Assembly (NCBI GenBank): GCA_018713215.1 | Contig: DVFO01000065.1 | Coordinates: forward strand, 1 to 57,987 | DNA length: 57,987 bases | Direction: 5' to 3' | DNA from: Enterenecus faecium | GTDB taxonomy: Bacteria > Bacillota > Clostridia > Oscillospirales > Oscillospiraceae | Part shown: positions 17,646-25,380 of the stretch, piece by piece | How positions within the stretch are numbered: position 1 is the stretch's first letter | How the letters are laid out: each line of letters begins with the position of its first letter | Position numbers and translations under genes: made by a program | Notes under the pieces: model-generated | What the model saw: the letters and a program-made list of their open reading frames with translations, nothing else | What the model was told of the DNA's origin: nothing | The model's database searches: none

Positions 17646-19115
17646 ATGTTCCGCATCCTCATATTCCTGGTCCTGTCCCTGCTCATGGCAGGAACCGTCT
17701 ACTCTCGCTACGATGCCCTCATGGGCAACGATGGCATCCCCGACCTGGGCAACCACCCCTCTTACCTGCCCTACTACCCCGCTATGCTGCTGCCCCTGTT
17801 TACCGTGATGCTCCTGGTGGTCCTCACCCCCATTCTGGGGGTTGTCCGGGCAGCAGACCTAAGCCTGTCCATCTTCGGGGGGCTGTTTGTCCACATCAGT
17901 CTGTATTATCTGGTGCTCCTGGCCCTGATGCCCCACCTCCGAGGCCGCATCAGCGCCCGGACCTGCGCCATGCTGTGGGTCATCCCCAACGTGCTCTACC
18001 TCACCACCTACTCCACCTTTACCCCGCCCCGGCCCTGGCTCATCATCCCCCTGCCGGGACACGGGTGGACCCTGCTGCTGTGGGTGTGGCTGGCGGGCCT
18101 GGTGGGGGTGCTGGCCGTTCACATCGTCCAGCACCTGCGCTTCCGCCGCCGCATCCTGGCCCCCGCCGTCCCCGCCACTGACCCCCTGACCCGGTACCTC
18201 TGGGAGGAGGCCCTGAAGGAGGCGGGCTTCCGCAACCCCAAATACCAGCTGGTCCTCTCCCCGGAGGTGAAGACCCCCCTGTCCATCGGCCTTCTGCCCC
18301 GCTGCACCCGGGTGGTGCTGCCCACCCGCTCCTACACCCGAGAGGAGCTGTACTGGGTCATTCGCCACGAGGTCATCCACCTGGCCCGTCAGGACAGCTG
18401 GAGCAAGTTCTTTCTCCTGTTCTGCACCGCCATCTGCTGGTTTAACCCCCTGATGTGGGTGGCCATGAAACGCTGCGCCCAGGACCTGGAGCTGAGCTGT
18501 GACGAGACGGTGCTCCTCTTCGCCCACCAGTCCCAGCGCAAGGAGTACGCCGCCCTGCTGCTGAACACCGCCGGGGATGCCCGGGGCTTCACCACCTGCC
18601 TGTCCGCCTCCGCCACCACCCTGCGCCGCCGCCTGGAGCAGGTGCTCTCCCCCGCCGCCCGCTCCAGCGGGGCCGTTGTGGTGGGGGTGCTCTTCTTCCT
18701 GGCGGCCATCACCTGTGGCAGCGTCACCCTGTCCTATGATACCGCCCCGGCCGCTCAGGTGCTCTACTCCGCCGGGGACACCGCCCAGTACCAGGCGGAC
18801 GGCATCCACCTGAGCCCGCCCCATGCCCAGGCGGAGAACACCCCATATACCCTCACCGACCCCCAGGCCTTCCACGACTACCTGTCCGGGCTGTCCCTGT
18901 CCCGCCTGGCCGGGAATTACAACTTCCCCGATCAGGACTTCTCCTGTTTTCTCTTCGGCCCTGACAACGGCAAACTCATCGTCATCTCCCACCAGGTCAT
19001 GGAGGTGACCGAGCTGGGCCATGATAGCTACCCCACCTACTACCATATTTCTCAGGAGGTGGACTGGGACTACCTCCTGAGCCTGATGGAGGCCTCCCCG
19101 CACTCATGGACTTGA
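17646..19115 (+). CDS. BlaR1/MecR1-like M56 family membrane metalloprotease
   Basis: 489 residues. The N-terminal half has four hydrophobic segments. The zinc protease motif HEVIH (His241, Glu242, His245) is followed by the family's CWFNPLMWVAMKRCAQDLELSCDE. In BlaR1 this domain cleaves BlaI when the extracellular sensor binds a beta-lactam. Here, after the last membrane segment (about residue 350), there is a domain of only about 130 residues without the SxxK or KTG motifs of a penicillin-binding domain, so the signal sensed is probably not a beta-lactam by the classical route. Forms an operon with the BlaI-like gene. Confidence 0.88.
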   Translation: MFRILIFLVLSLLMAGTVYSRYDALMGNDGIPDLGNHPSYLPYYPAMLLPLFTVMLLVVLTPILGVVRAADLSLSIFGGLFVHISLYYLVLLALMPHLRGRISARTCAMLWVIPNVLYLTTYSTFTPPRPWLIIPLPGHGWTLLLWVWLAGLVGVLAVHIVQHLRFRRRILAPAVPATDPLTRYLWEEALKEAGFRNPKYQLVLSPEVKTPLSIGLLPRCTRVVLPTRSYTREELYWVIRHEVIHLARQDSWSKFFLLFCTAICWFNPLMWVAMKRCAQDLELSCDETVLLFAHQSQRKEYAALLLNTAGDARGFTTCLSASATTLRRRLEQVLSPAARSSGAVVVGVLFFLAAITCGSVTLSYDTAPAAQVLYSAGDTAQYQADGIHLSPPHAQAENTPYTLTDPQAFHDYLSGLSLSRLAGNYNFPDQDFSCFLFGPDNGKLIVISHQVMEVTELGHDSYPTYYHISQEVDWDYLLSLMEASPHSWT

Positions 19116-19167
19116 AAAAACCATTGCACTTTGGAGATATTTGGTGTATCATCACAGATGCAATCAA

Positions 19168-19256
19168 AACACAGGGGAGCTTGTGAGGCAAGCTGAGAGG
19201 AAGCCGTATCGCTTCGACCCTTGAACCTGATGCGGATCATGCCGCCGTAGGGAGTC
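19168..19256 (+). promoter_or_regulatory. TPP (thiamine pyrophosphate) riboswitch
   Basis: The conserved core is present in order: ACAGGGGAGC, then GCTGAGAGG, then CGACCCTTGAACCTGATG and GCCGTAGGGAGTC. These are the hallmark THI-box segments. It lies in the leader of thiW, a thiamine-precursor transporter gene, and is followed by an intrinsic terminator at 19273-19309, which is the usual arrangement for transcriptional control by thiamine pyrophosphate. Confidence 0.95.
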
Positions 19257-19272
19257 ATATGGAACTTATTGT

Positions 19273-19309
19273 GACCAGGAGACATCCCCACAGGTGTCTC
19301 CTGGTTTTG
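19273..19309 (+). terminator. Riboswitch-controlled terminator upstream of thiW
   Basis: An 11-base-pair stem (19274-19284 with 19295-19305), a ten-base loop and a TTTTG run, just downstream of the TPP aptamer. It is placed to end transcription when the ligand is bound. Confidence 0.88.
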
Positions 19310-19334
19310 TACACCTGGACAAAAGGGGGGAAAA

Positions 19335-19517
19335 TGGGCATCCACGGTGGGTTCCGTGGCGGGCTGAGGGGGAGCGCCCTGGGCCTGGTATGACAGCGAT
19401 GGGAAGCCGTGTTCCGGCGTGAGAGGAGACCAGTAAGTCTCGACCGACCATTTTACGTTCTTATGGAGGGCGTCGCTGTCTCATGCCGTTTCTCCCGGAA
19501 CTGTTACGAGGTGTAAC
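19335..19517 (+). other. Second structured leader segment before thiW, type unknown
   Basis: About 200 bases separate the riboswitch terminator from thiW. They are not coding by any clear sign. Visible structure: a hairpin GAGAC/GTCTC (19426-19441), a perfect 8-base long-range complement GACAGCGA (19392-19399) with TCGCTGTC (19473-19480), and a small hairpin GTTAC/GTAAC (19503-19517) with the thiW ribosome binding site GAGGT in its loop. Parts recall the cobalamin family (GGGAAGCCG) but the core consensus is absent. Confidence 0.45.
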
Positions 19518-19521
19518 CAAG

Positions 19522-20040
19522 ATGAAAAATACCAAAGTTCTCAAGCTGACCCTGGCGGGCATCCTGTGCGCGGTGGCCGTGGTGGGCAGCATCTTCTCCT
19601 TCCCCGTCTTCGGCAGCAAATGCGCCCCGGTGCAGCACATGGTCAACATCCTCTGCGCCGTGCTCCTGGGCCCCTGGTATGGGGTGGCGGTGGCCTTTGC
19701 CGCCTCTCTGCTGCGCAACCTGCTGGGCCTGGGCACCCTGCTGGCCTTCCCGGGCAGCATGTGCGGAGCGCTGCTGTGCGGGGTGGTGTACTGGAAGACC
19801 CGCCGTCTGCTCCCCACCCTGGTGGCGGAGGTGTTCGGCACCGCCATTCTGGGCGGCCTGTGCGCCTACCCCATGGCCATTCTCTTTATGGGTGCCAACG
19901 CCGCCCAGGTGGCCTTTTACGCCTACATCATCCCCTTCCTGGTGTCCACCGCCGGGGGCGCCATCCTGTCCGGGGTAATCCTCTTCTCCCTGGACAAGGC
20001 CGGGGCCCTGAAGGGCATGCAGCATAAAATTTCCGCCTGA
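19522..20040 (+). CDS. thiW: ThiW-type S component of an ECF transporter (thiamine precursor uptake)
   Basis: About 172 residues with five or six hydrophobic segments. It belongs to the ThiW group, the substrate-binding membrane subunit of energy-coupling-factor transporters linked to thiazole uptake; the ECF ATPase and T subunits are not in this window. The start at 19522 has GAGGTG eight bases upstream, held in the loop of a small hairpin; an in-frame start at 19483 lacks a site. The TPP riboswitch upstream independently supports a thiamine role. Confidence 0.88.
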   Translation: MKNTKVLKLTLAGILCAVAVVGSIFSFPVFGSKCAPVQHMVNILCAVLLGPWYGVAVAFAASLLRNLLGLGTLLAFPGSMCGALLCGVVYWKTRRLLPTLVAEVFGTAILGGLCAYPMAILFMGANAAQVAFYAYIIPFLVSTAGGAILSGVILFSLDKAGALKGMQHKISA

Positions 20041-20174
20041 CTCCATAGTTGGAGGGCTTGCCGCTGATTGTGGCAGGCCCTCCCTTTTTTGTATCCGGGC
20101 GGAACATTTTCTGCTACAATGACACAGAGAATACACATCCCCCGGGTATCCTGAGGATGAAAGGAGGCGGGAGC

Positions 20175-20846
20175 ATGGAGACCCGTATCTTAATTGCGGA
20201 GGACGACCCCCGTCTGCGGGAGGTTCTGTGTGACTACTTTGCCAGCAAGGGCATCCACCCCATCGAGGCGGAAAACGGGGCGCAGGCTCTGGAATTGGCC
20301 CAACAGGAGGAATTTGACGCCGTTTTGCTGGACATTATGATGCCCCAGCTGGACGGGCGCAGCGTGTGCCGGGCTTTGCGGCGCACCCAGGACGTGCCCA
20401 TTCTCTTTCTCACCGCCCTGTCCGACGAGGAGGACACCCTGCTGGGCTACGAGCTGGGGGCGGACGACTACATCACCAAGCCCTTCCACCTGTCGGTGGT
20501 ATACGCCAAAACCATGGCCCTCATCCGCCGCAGCCGGGGCAGCGTGCGAGCCGGGGACCGGATGGAGCTGGACGGGCTGGCCCTGTCCCTGTCCGCTCAG
20601 AAGGTGTACCTGGAGGGGCGGGACATCCCCCTCACCCCCAAGGAGTACGCCCTGCTCCACTGCCTGATGGCCCACCGGGGCCAGGTTCTCAGCCGGGAGC
20701 AGCTGCTGCGCCACGGCTGGGGCTACGACTACCAGGGGGACGACCGGGCGGTGGACACCCACATCCGCCGCCTGCGGGAGAAATTGGGCCCCTGGGCCAA
20801 CCACATCCGCACCGTCATCAAGGCGGGCTACCGATTGGAGGGTTGA
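20175..20846 (+). CDS. OmpR-family response regulator
   Basis: 223 residues: a receiver domain with acidic pair EDD near the N-terminus, phospho-acceptor Asp53 (LLDIMMP), Thr in LFLTALS and Lys in ITKPF, then a winged-helix DNA-binding domain with LTPKEYALLHCLM and VDTHIRRLREKLG. AAGGAGG lies eight bases upstream of the ATG. It is followed after two bases by its histidine kinase. Target genes are not identifiable from the window. Confidence 0.95.
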   Translation: METRILIAEDDPRLREVLCDYFASKGIHPIEAENGAQALELAQQEEFDAVLLDIMMPQLDGRSVCRALRRTQDVPILFLTALSDEEDTLLGYELGADDYITKPFHLSVVYAKTMALIRRSRGSVRAGDRMELDGLALSLSAQKVYLEGRDIPLTPKEYALLHCLMAHRGQVLSREQLLRHGWGYDYQGDDRAVDTHIRRLREKLGPWANHIRTVIKAGYRLEG

Positions 20847-20848
20847 AC

Positions 20849-22612
20849 ATGACAGACACCAAAAAACGCCGTCCCCGTGCCCGGCCCACCCTCACCGGGC
20901 TTCTGTGCCTGGTGGTGCTGGTGCCCTGGCTTCTCTGTATGGGACTGCTCACCGCAGCCGTGGCCCAGGGAGAGGGCAACGCCCTGGCCATCCGGTACAG
21001 TGACCAGGCCCGACAGCAGGCCATCCAGTCCTCCCTGCCCTGGGGCCAGGTGGATGGGTGGGGGTGGAGCGCCCGCTACTTTCTCGGGGCCTCCGGCCTC
21101 TTCGATGCCATGGGCACCCCCCTGGGGGGCAGCTGGCAGGACTTTCTCGCCCTGGAGTATCTCACCCAGGAGGAATATGAGGCGGAGGTGGAGACCTCGG
21201 GCTGCTATGCCCGGGCCATCCTGGACCGGGCCTGTCTCACCGAGGGGGCACGGAGTGACATGGAGACAGGCTATTTCGACTTGCACCCCCAGCCCCTGCG
21301 CCTGGAGGGGGTCTTGGAGGATGGCATCTTCACCCCCCGCACCATTTCCTTCTGGTCCACAAGGTCTCAGAACCCCACCTGGGTCCAAATCTACGACGAT
21401 CCCACAGCCATCCACCCACAGGCGCAGACCGTCATCCTCTACGCCACCCGGTATCACGCCTGCTGCCCCCCGGAAACCTCCCCCCTCACCTACCGGGGGA
21501 CCCGGTATGACAGCCTGTCCCAGCTGGTGCAGACCCTGGGCCCCGACCTGCTGAATGCTAATGTCCCGGTGCAGCTGTGGAGCTGGCCCAACCTGCTGGT
21601 GGCCACCGCAGTCTCCACGGACCAGGGCATTCTGGTGTGCGGGGTGTGGGCGGACCTGTGGCCCCTGGTCTGGGAGCGCCTGTGGTGGGTGTACCTGCTC
21701 ACCCTTGGGCTGTGTGTGCTGCTCATTGGGGGGCTTCGACGGGTGCTGGTCCGTGAGCTGCTCTCCCCCATCCAGCAGCTGTCCCAGGCCCTGGACACCC
21801 GGCAGAAGTGGCTGCTGCTGCGCCCCAGCCAGGTGTGCCGCTGGCAGGAGGGCCACAAACTTCAAGAACAGTTCCAGGCCCACGGGGCCGAGTATCGGGA
21901 GCAGAAAGACGAAATTCAGCGGCTGAACCAGGCCCTCACCTTTGCCCAGGCCGCCGAGGAGCACCGCCGCATCTTCACCAGCCACTTGGCCCACGAGCTG
22001 AAAACCCCCTTGGCGGTGATTCACAGCTACGCCCAGGGGCTGCAAGAGCACATCGCCGAGGACAAGCGGGAGAAGTACCTGGCCACCATTTGCAGCGAGG
22101 CGGAGCGGATGAACGACATGGTGCTGGAGCTTCTGGACCTGTCCCGGCTGGAGGCGGGGCGGGTAAAGCTGCGCCGGGAAAACTTCTCCCTGTCCCAGCT
22201 CACCCGCTCCACCCTGGAAAAGTTGGCCCCCTCTCTGGAGGCCAAGGGGCTGCGTCTGTCCACCGCTCTGGAGGACCCCGCCCCCGTCCTGGCCGACCGG
22301 GGCCGGATGGCCCAGGTGGTGGAAAATCTGCTCACCAACGCCGTCAAATACACCCCCGCCGGGGGTGAGATCGGGGTGGAGGTGGCCCAGACGGGCCAGC
22401 ACACCACCCTGCGGGTGTCCAATGACTGCCCGCCCATCCCCCAGGAGGAGCTGGACCAGCTCTTTGAACCCTTCTATCGCCGGGAGGACGCCGCCCCCGG
22501 GGAGGGCACCGGGCTGGGGCTGGCCATTGTGCGGCACATTGTGCAGCTCCACGGGGGCAGCTGCACCGCCCAGGCCACCCCCAGCGGGGTACAATTTACC
22601 GTGACATTGTAA
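20849..22612 (+). CDS. Sensor histidine kinase, partner of the preceding regulator
   Basis: 587 residues. One membrane helix near the N-terminus (about 17-39), an extracellular sensor region of about 230 residues with no recognised fold, a second helix near 275-295, a HisKA domain with phospho-acceptor His382 (LAHELKTPLAVIHSY), and an ATPase domain with the N box (VVENLLTNAVKYTP) and GTGLGLAIV. The ATG at 20849 follows the regulator's stop by two bases, so the two are one operon. The stop codon is part of the terminator stem. Confidence 0.94.
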   Translation: MTDTKKRRPRARPTLTGLLCLVVLVPWLLCMGLLTAAVAQGEGNALAIRYSDQARQQAIQSSLPWGQVDGWGWSARYFLGASGLFDAMGTPLGGSWQDFLALEYLTQEEYEAEVETSGCYARAILDRACLTEGARSDMETGYFDLHPQPLRLEGVLEDGIFTPRTISFWSTRSQNPTWVQIYDDPTAIHPQAQTVILYATRYHACCPPETSPLTYRGTRYDSLSQLVQTLGPDLLNANVPVQLWSWPNLLVATAVSTDQGILVCGVWADLWPLVWERLWWVYLLTLGLCVLLIGGLRRVLVRELLSPIQQLSQALDTRQKWLLLRPSQVCRWQEGHKLQEQFQAHGAEYREQKDEIQRLNQALTFAQAAEEHRRIFTSHLAHELKTPLAVIHSYAQGLQEHIAEDKREKYLATICSEAERMNDMVLELLDLSRLEAGRVKLRRENFSLSQLTRSTLEKLAPSLEAKGLRLSTALEDPAPVLADRGRMAQVVENLLTNAVKYTPAGGEIGVEVAQTGQHTTLRVSNDCPPIPQEELDQLFEPFYRREDAAPGEGTGLGLAIVRHIVQLHGGSCTAQATPSGVQFTVTL

Positions 22613-22655
22613 CAGAGGCGGACTCCGGCTTTCGCCGGAGTCCGCCTCTGTTACA
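22608..22655. terminator. Bidirectional terminator between convergent genes
   Basis: A perfect 22-base-pair stem (22608-22629 with 22634-22655) with a TTTC loop. It contains the stop codon of the kinase gene on the plus strand and the stop codon of the small gene on the minus strand, so both coding regions end inside it. Confidence 0.82.
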
Positions 22656-22893
22656 GCGTAATTTTCACCTGTTCGCCCTCATGGCCCTCCACCTCCACCA
22701 GAGTCCACCTGGGGTGGCGGCGGCGAAACCGGTGCAGCTCTTTGACAAACACCATCAGCTGCTTCCAGGTCATATGGGTCCCGTGTTTCTCCAGCCCCCA
22801 GCACAGCAGCCCCGCCGTCAGGCCATTGAACACCAGCCGGGTGGGAATGGGGATGTTGAGATGAGAGTCCTTGTCTTTGACGATGATGCGCAT
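22651..22893 (-). CDS. Small SHOCT-like-domain protein
   Basis: 80 residues starting MRIIVKDKDSHLNIPIPTRL and ending VEVEGHEGEQVKITL. This resembles a small clostridial family with SHOCT-like domains, in which an IPIPTxLVFN motif and a VEVES...VxI ending are typical. Its start lies four bases downstream of the regulator gene on the same strand, so the two are an operon. The C-terminal half of that regulator has the same pattern (VRVNLPLGLVE, then VEVESAQGDTVRIFVE), suggesting the two share a domain and may interact. No biochemical role is known to me. Confidence 0.65.
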   Translation of the reverse strand: MRIIVKDKDSHLNIPIPTRLVFNGLTAGLLCWGLEKHGTHMTWKQLMVFVKELHRFRRRHPRWTLVEVEGHEGEQVKITL

Positions 22894-22897
22894 GGGC

Positions 22898-23401
22898 TCA
22901 CTCCACGAAGATGCGCACGGTGTCCCCCTGGGCGGACTCCACTTCCACCAGGTTGCCCACCGAGCCGCAGCGCACCAAATCCAGAATCTTGCCCAGGTCG
23001 ATGCCCTTCAACGCGTCGGTTCCGGTAAACTGGGTCACATCCATTCCCATGTCCAAGGCCGCCTCCACCAGGCCCAGGGGCAGATTCACCCGCACCTTGT
23101 CCCCTTCGGCAGAGTCCACCACAATGCGCAGCACCATGTCCTTCAAGTCCTTGCGCTGCTCGGCGGGCAGCACCCGCACGGCAGGTACTTCCGGCTCCGC
23201 CTTGCCGGACAGCAGCTCGTCCACGCTCACCCCCAGGATTTTTGCCAGCTGGGGCAGCAGGGTGATGTCCGGGCAGGTCTGGTCGTTCTCCCACTTGCTC
23301 ACCGCCTGAGGGGTCACCCCCAGCTGCTGGGCCAGTTCGTCCTGTTTCAGCCCCTTGTCCCGGCGCAGGGCGGCGATTCTCTTTCCCAACGTGGTCTCCA
23401 T
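22898..23401 (-). CDS. XRE-family transcriptional regulator with C-terminal SHOCT-like domain
   Basis: About 167 residues. An N-terminal helix-turn-helix of Xre/Cro type (LGKRIAALRRDKGLKQDELA, TPQAVSKWEND) covers about residues 5-60. A C-terminal part resembles the small protein encoded next to it. I chose the ATG at 23401 because AGGAG lies about nine bases upstream; the ATG at 23407 is too close to that site. Targets unknown, possibly its own operon. The region 23408-23545 upstream holds no gene. Confidence 0.85.
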   Translation of the reverse strand: METTLGKRIAALRRDKGLKQDELAQQLGVTPQAVSKWENDQTCPDITLLPQLAKILGVSVDELLSGKAEPEVPAVRVLPAEQRKDLKDMVLRIVVDSAEGDKVRVNLPLGLVEAALDMGMDVTQFTGTDALKGIDLGKILDLVRCGSVGNLVEVESAQGDTVRIFVE

Positions 23402-23546
23402 AACCATCTCTCCTTTTTCGTTTCTACCCTTACCTTACCCTCTGGCTCTGCAAAACGGAAGGGCTCATCCGTTGAGTGGCCCCCAATCTGCTCAACCAAA
23501 TGGGGATTATCCCCTCAACCAGCGGTTGACTGGGCGAACATCGGCG

Positions 23547-23584
23547 CAAAAACGGGCTGCGGACCAAGTTTCCGCAGCCCGTTT
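23547..23584 (-). terminator. Terminator of the 134-residue paralogue pair
   Basis: On the minus strand a 14-base-pair stem (23550-23563 with 23571-23584) is followed by TTTTT. It lies immediately downstream of the gene ending at 23587. Confidence 0.9.
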
Positions 23585-23586
23585 GC

Positions 23587-23991
23587 TCACTTCACTTGTT
23601 TCAGTGCTGCCAGCACCTTGTCCTGGCAGGGCATCCGCTCCCGGCGGGGAAAGGTCTGCTCAAACCAGCCCCGCAGCGCCTTGGCCTGGTCCACAGGCAG
23701 GGCGGACAGGTAGGGGATGGTGGCCCCCTGGGCCGCCATCAGGGTGTAGTACACCACCGGGTCGTCCTTGTGCTCCAGGGGCTGGCGGAGGATATACTCC
23801 ACCGCCTGAGGCCGCCGGGTGGGGTCCAAGTCTGCCAAGGCCGCCTCCACGTCTCGCACCAGCTTCTCATGGCAGGGGTTGTCCGCCGGACCGCCCCCCA
23901 GGCCAAAGGCCCCGTCCCACAGCTTCCGGTCCCGGTTCAGCTGGGCCACCAGGTCCAGATAGGCTCCATACAGCTGTTCCAGTTCTTCCAT
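23587..23991 (-). CDS. Hypothetical protein, paralogue B of a tandem pair
   Basis: 134 residues, about the same length as its upstream neighbour and similar throughout. Shared features include MEEL..LY..YL at the start, GGP..N..H near residue 35, AVEYI..QPLEHK..P.VY in the middle, and PRRE..P at the C-terminal end. No transmembrane segment or signal peptide, so cytoplasmic. The ATG at 23991 has AGGTGA five bases upstream; a GTG at 24000 is possible but less well placed. I do not recognise the family. It probably forms an operon with paralogue A, which ends 15 bases upstream. Confidence 0.65.
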   Translation of the reverse strand: MEELEQLYGAYLDLVAQLNRDRKLWDGAFGLGGGPADNPCHEKLVRDVEAALADLDPTRRPQAVEYILRQPLEHKDDPVVYYTLMAAQGATIPYLSALPVDQAKALRGWFEQTFPRRERMPCQDKVLAALKQVK

Positions 23992-24006
23992 GTCCGTCAC
24001 CTGCCG

Positions 24007-24411
24007 TTATCGCATCTTCTTCAGCAGCGCCACCAGCCGCCGCTGCACCGGGGTCTGCTCCCGGCGGGGGTAGGAGCGCTCATACCACCACTGTAGGTCC
24101 CGGGCCTCCTCCGCCGTCAGGTCCTTGAGGTAGGGCATCACCACCCCGTGCACCGCCACAAACATCCAGTACACCGTGGGGTTGCGCTTGTGCTCCAGGG
24201 GTTGGTGGAAGATGTACTCCACTGCCTCCCGCCGCTCGGTCTCCGGCACCTGGGCCAGGGCCGCCTCCACCTGCTGGACAAACTGCTGGTGGAAGGAGTT
24301 GGGGGCAGGGCCGCCGATGAAGCCATAGGCCCCCTGGAACGGCCGCTTCTGGTTCTGGGGCAGGGCCGCCTGCTCCAAATATTCCCGGTACAGTCTGAGT
24401 AATTCTTCCAT
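24007..24411 (-). CDS. Hypothetical protein, paralogue A of a tandem pair
   Basis: 134 residues and soluble. It shares the GGPAPNSFH, REAVEYIFHQPLEHKRNPTVYW and RSYPRREQTPVQ blocks with paralogue B. The start at 24411 has GGGAGA upstream. The pair must come from a local gene duplication that has diverged substantially, since only the blocks named are well kept; conserved His, Glu and Arg positions hint at a common structural or catalytic function that cannot be named. It is divergent from the lipoprotein at 24598. Confidence 0.65.
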   Translation of the reverse strand: MEELLRLYREYLEQAALPQNQKRPFQGAYGFIGGPAPNSFHQQFVQQVEAALAQVPETERREAVEYIFHQPLEHKRNPTVYWMFVAVHGVVMPYLKDLTAEEARDLQWWYERSYPRREQTPVQRRLVALLKKMR

Positions 24412-24539
24412 GTCGTTCTCCCGCCAACTCCCTGGCCATAGGGTATTTTCTTCCATTGTAGCCGCTGGCCTCCCCCCTGTCAACGGTGGAATGTTTCCAA
24501 GGCGTAAACAAATTGTAACCATTCTTAACCCCTCTGTTG

Positions 24540-24568
24540 TTGTACCGGGGCTTTTGCGTCGATATAAT
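24540..24568 (+). promoter_or_regulatory. Promoter of lipoprotein gene
   Basis: TTGTAC (24540-24545) and TATAAT (24563-24568) are 17 bases apart; the start codon is 30 bases further on. Confidence 0.7.
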
Positions 24569-24597
24569 AATGATATCTGAACCAAGGAGGTAATTGT

Positions 24598-25251
24598 ATG
24601 CGTCGGACCCTGCTGTGTACCCTGTGCATGCTCATGTGCATGGCGCTGTCCGCCTGCACTGCCGCCCCTGCTGCTTCCCCGGACCCGGCCTCCATCGGCT
24701 CCTCCAGCCAGTCCCTCACGGGCACCTGTACTCCTGACTCCGACGAGACCGACACGTTGCCCGACGTGTCCCGGGATATCCCCGCCTATCAGCCCGATGT
24801 GGAGACCCCCCTGTCCTATGAGTACGACGGCGCCGTCCTCACCGCCAACGGGCTGCGCCATTACAGCCTCCAGGGCTATTCCATCGTCTATGACCCCAAC
24901 CTCTTCACCCGCCAGGGCTGGGAGAACGGGGACGCCTATCTGATCAGCGAGGGCAACTACCTGTCGGTAAACCGTCTCAACGGCATGGACGCCGTCACCC
25001 TCCGCCAGGGCCTGATCCTCCAGGAGGAGATTCCCGACCTGGGCCAGCAGGTCCAGGTGGGCAGCGGAACCTACACCGCCCACACCCTGGTGGTCAGCCC
25101 TCAGGACGGCATTTACCGCCAATTCTGGATTCTGGAACTGGGGCCCAACTCCTCGTTGTTGGTGGAGCAGTCCTACGTCATGGAGGACCCCAATGCCACT
25201 CAGTACCAAGCCATTCAGAAGGCCATGCTGGACACTCTCACCTTGGAGTGA
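24598..25251 (+). CDS. Lipoprotein, function unknown
   Basis: 217 residues with a lipoprotein signal peptide (lipobox LSAC, Cys at about 20), a Ser/Pro/Thr/Asp linker to about residue 65, and a globular beta-rich domain (LQGYSIVYDPNLF, GNYLSVNRLNG, YRQFWILELG). The pattern recalls small clostridial lipoproteins that show no known catalytic motif. It has a strong AAGGAGG before the ATG, its own promoter and its own terminator, so it is monocistronic. Confidence 0.75.
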   Translation: MRRTLLCTLCMLMCMALSACTAAPAASPDPASIGSSSQSLTGTCTPDSDETDTLPDVSRDIPAYQPDVETPLSYEYDGAVLTANGLRHYSLQGYSIVYDPNLFTRQGWENGDAYLISEGNYLSVNRLNGMDAVTLRQGLILQEEIPDLGQQVQVGSGTYTAHTLVVSPQDGIYRQFWILELGPNSSLLVEQSYVMEDPNATQYQAIQKAMLDTLTLE

Positions 25252-25262
25252 TCTCACCAAAT

Positions 25263-25300
25263 CCCGGCGGCTGCACGGACGTTGCAGCCGCCGGATTTTT
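25263..25300 (+). terminator. Terminator after lipoprotein gene
   Basis: A 12-base-pair stem (25264-25275 with 25283-25294) followed by ATTTTT. Confidence 0.9.
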
Positions 25301-25314
25301 CACGGGAAAATCCC

Positions 25315-25342
25315 TTGCAATTGACACATCCTATGGTATACT
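25315..25342 (+). promoter_or_regulatory. Promoter of the exporter/phosphatase operon
   Basis: TTGCAA (25315-25320) and TATACT (25337-25342) are 16 bases apart, with the start codon 39 bases downstream. Confidence 0.6.
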
Positions 25343-25380
25343 CATGCAGGCACTTATTTTTCCAGAAAGGAGTCTGGAGA

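Noticed and set aside
19335..19460. Cobalamin riboswitch
   Set aside because: GGGAAGCCG and a late CGACCGACC recall the family, but the conserved core with the B12 box is missing. Listed only as a structured leader.
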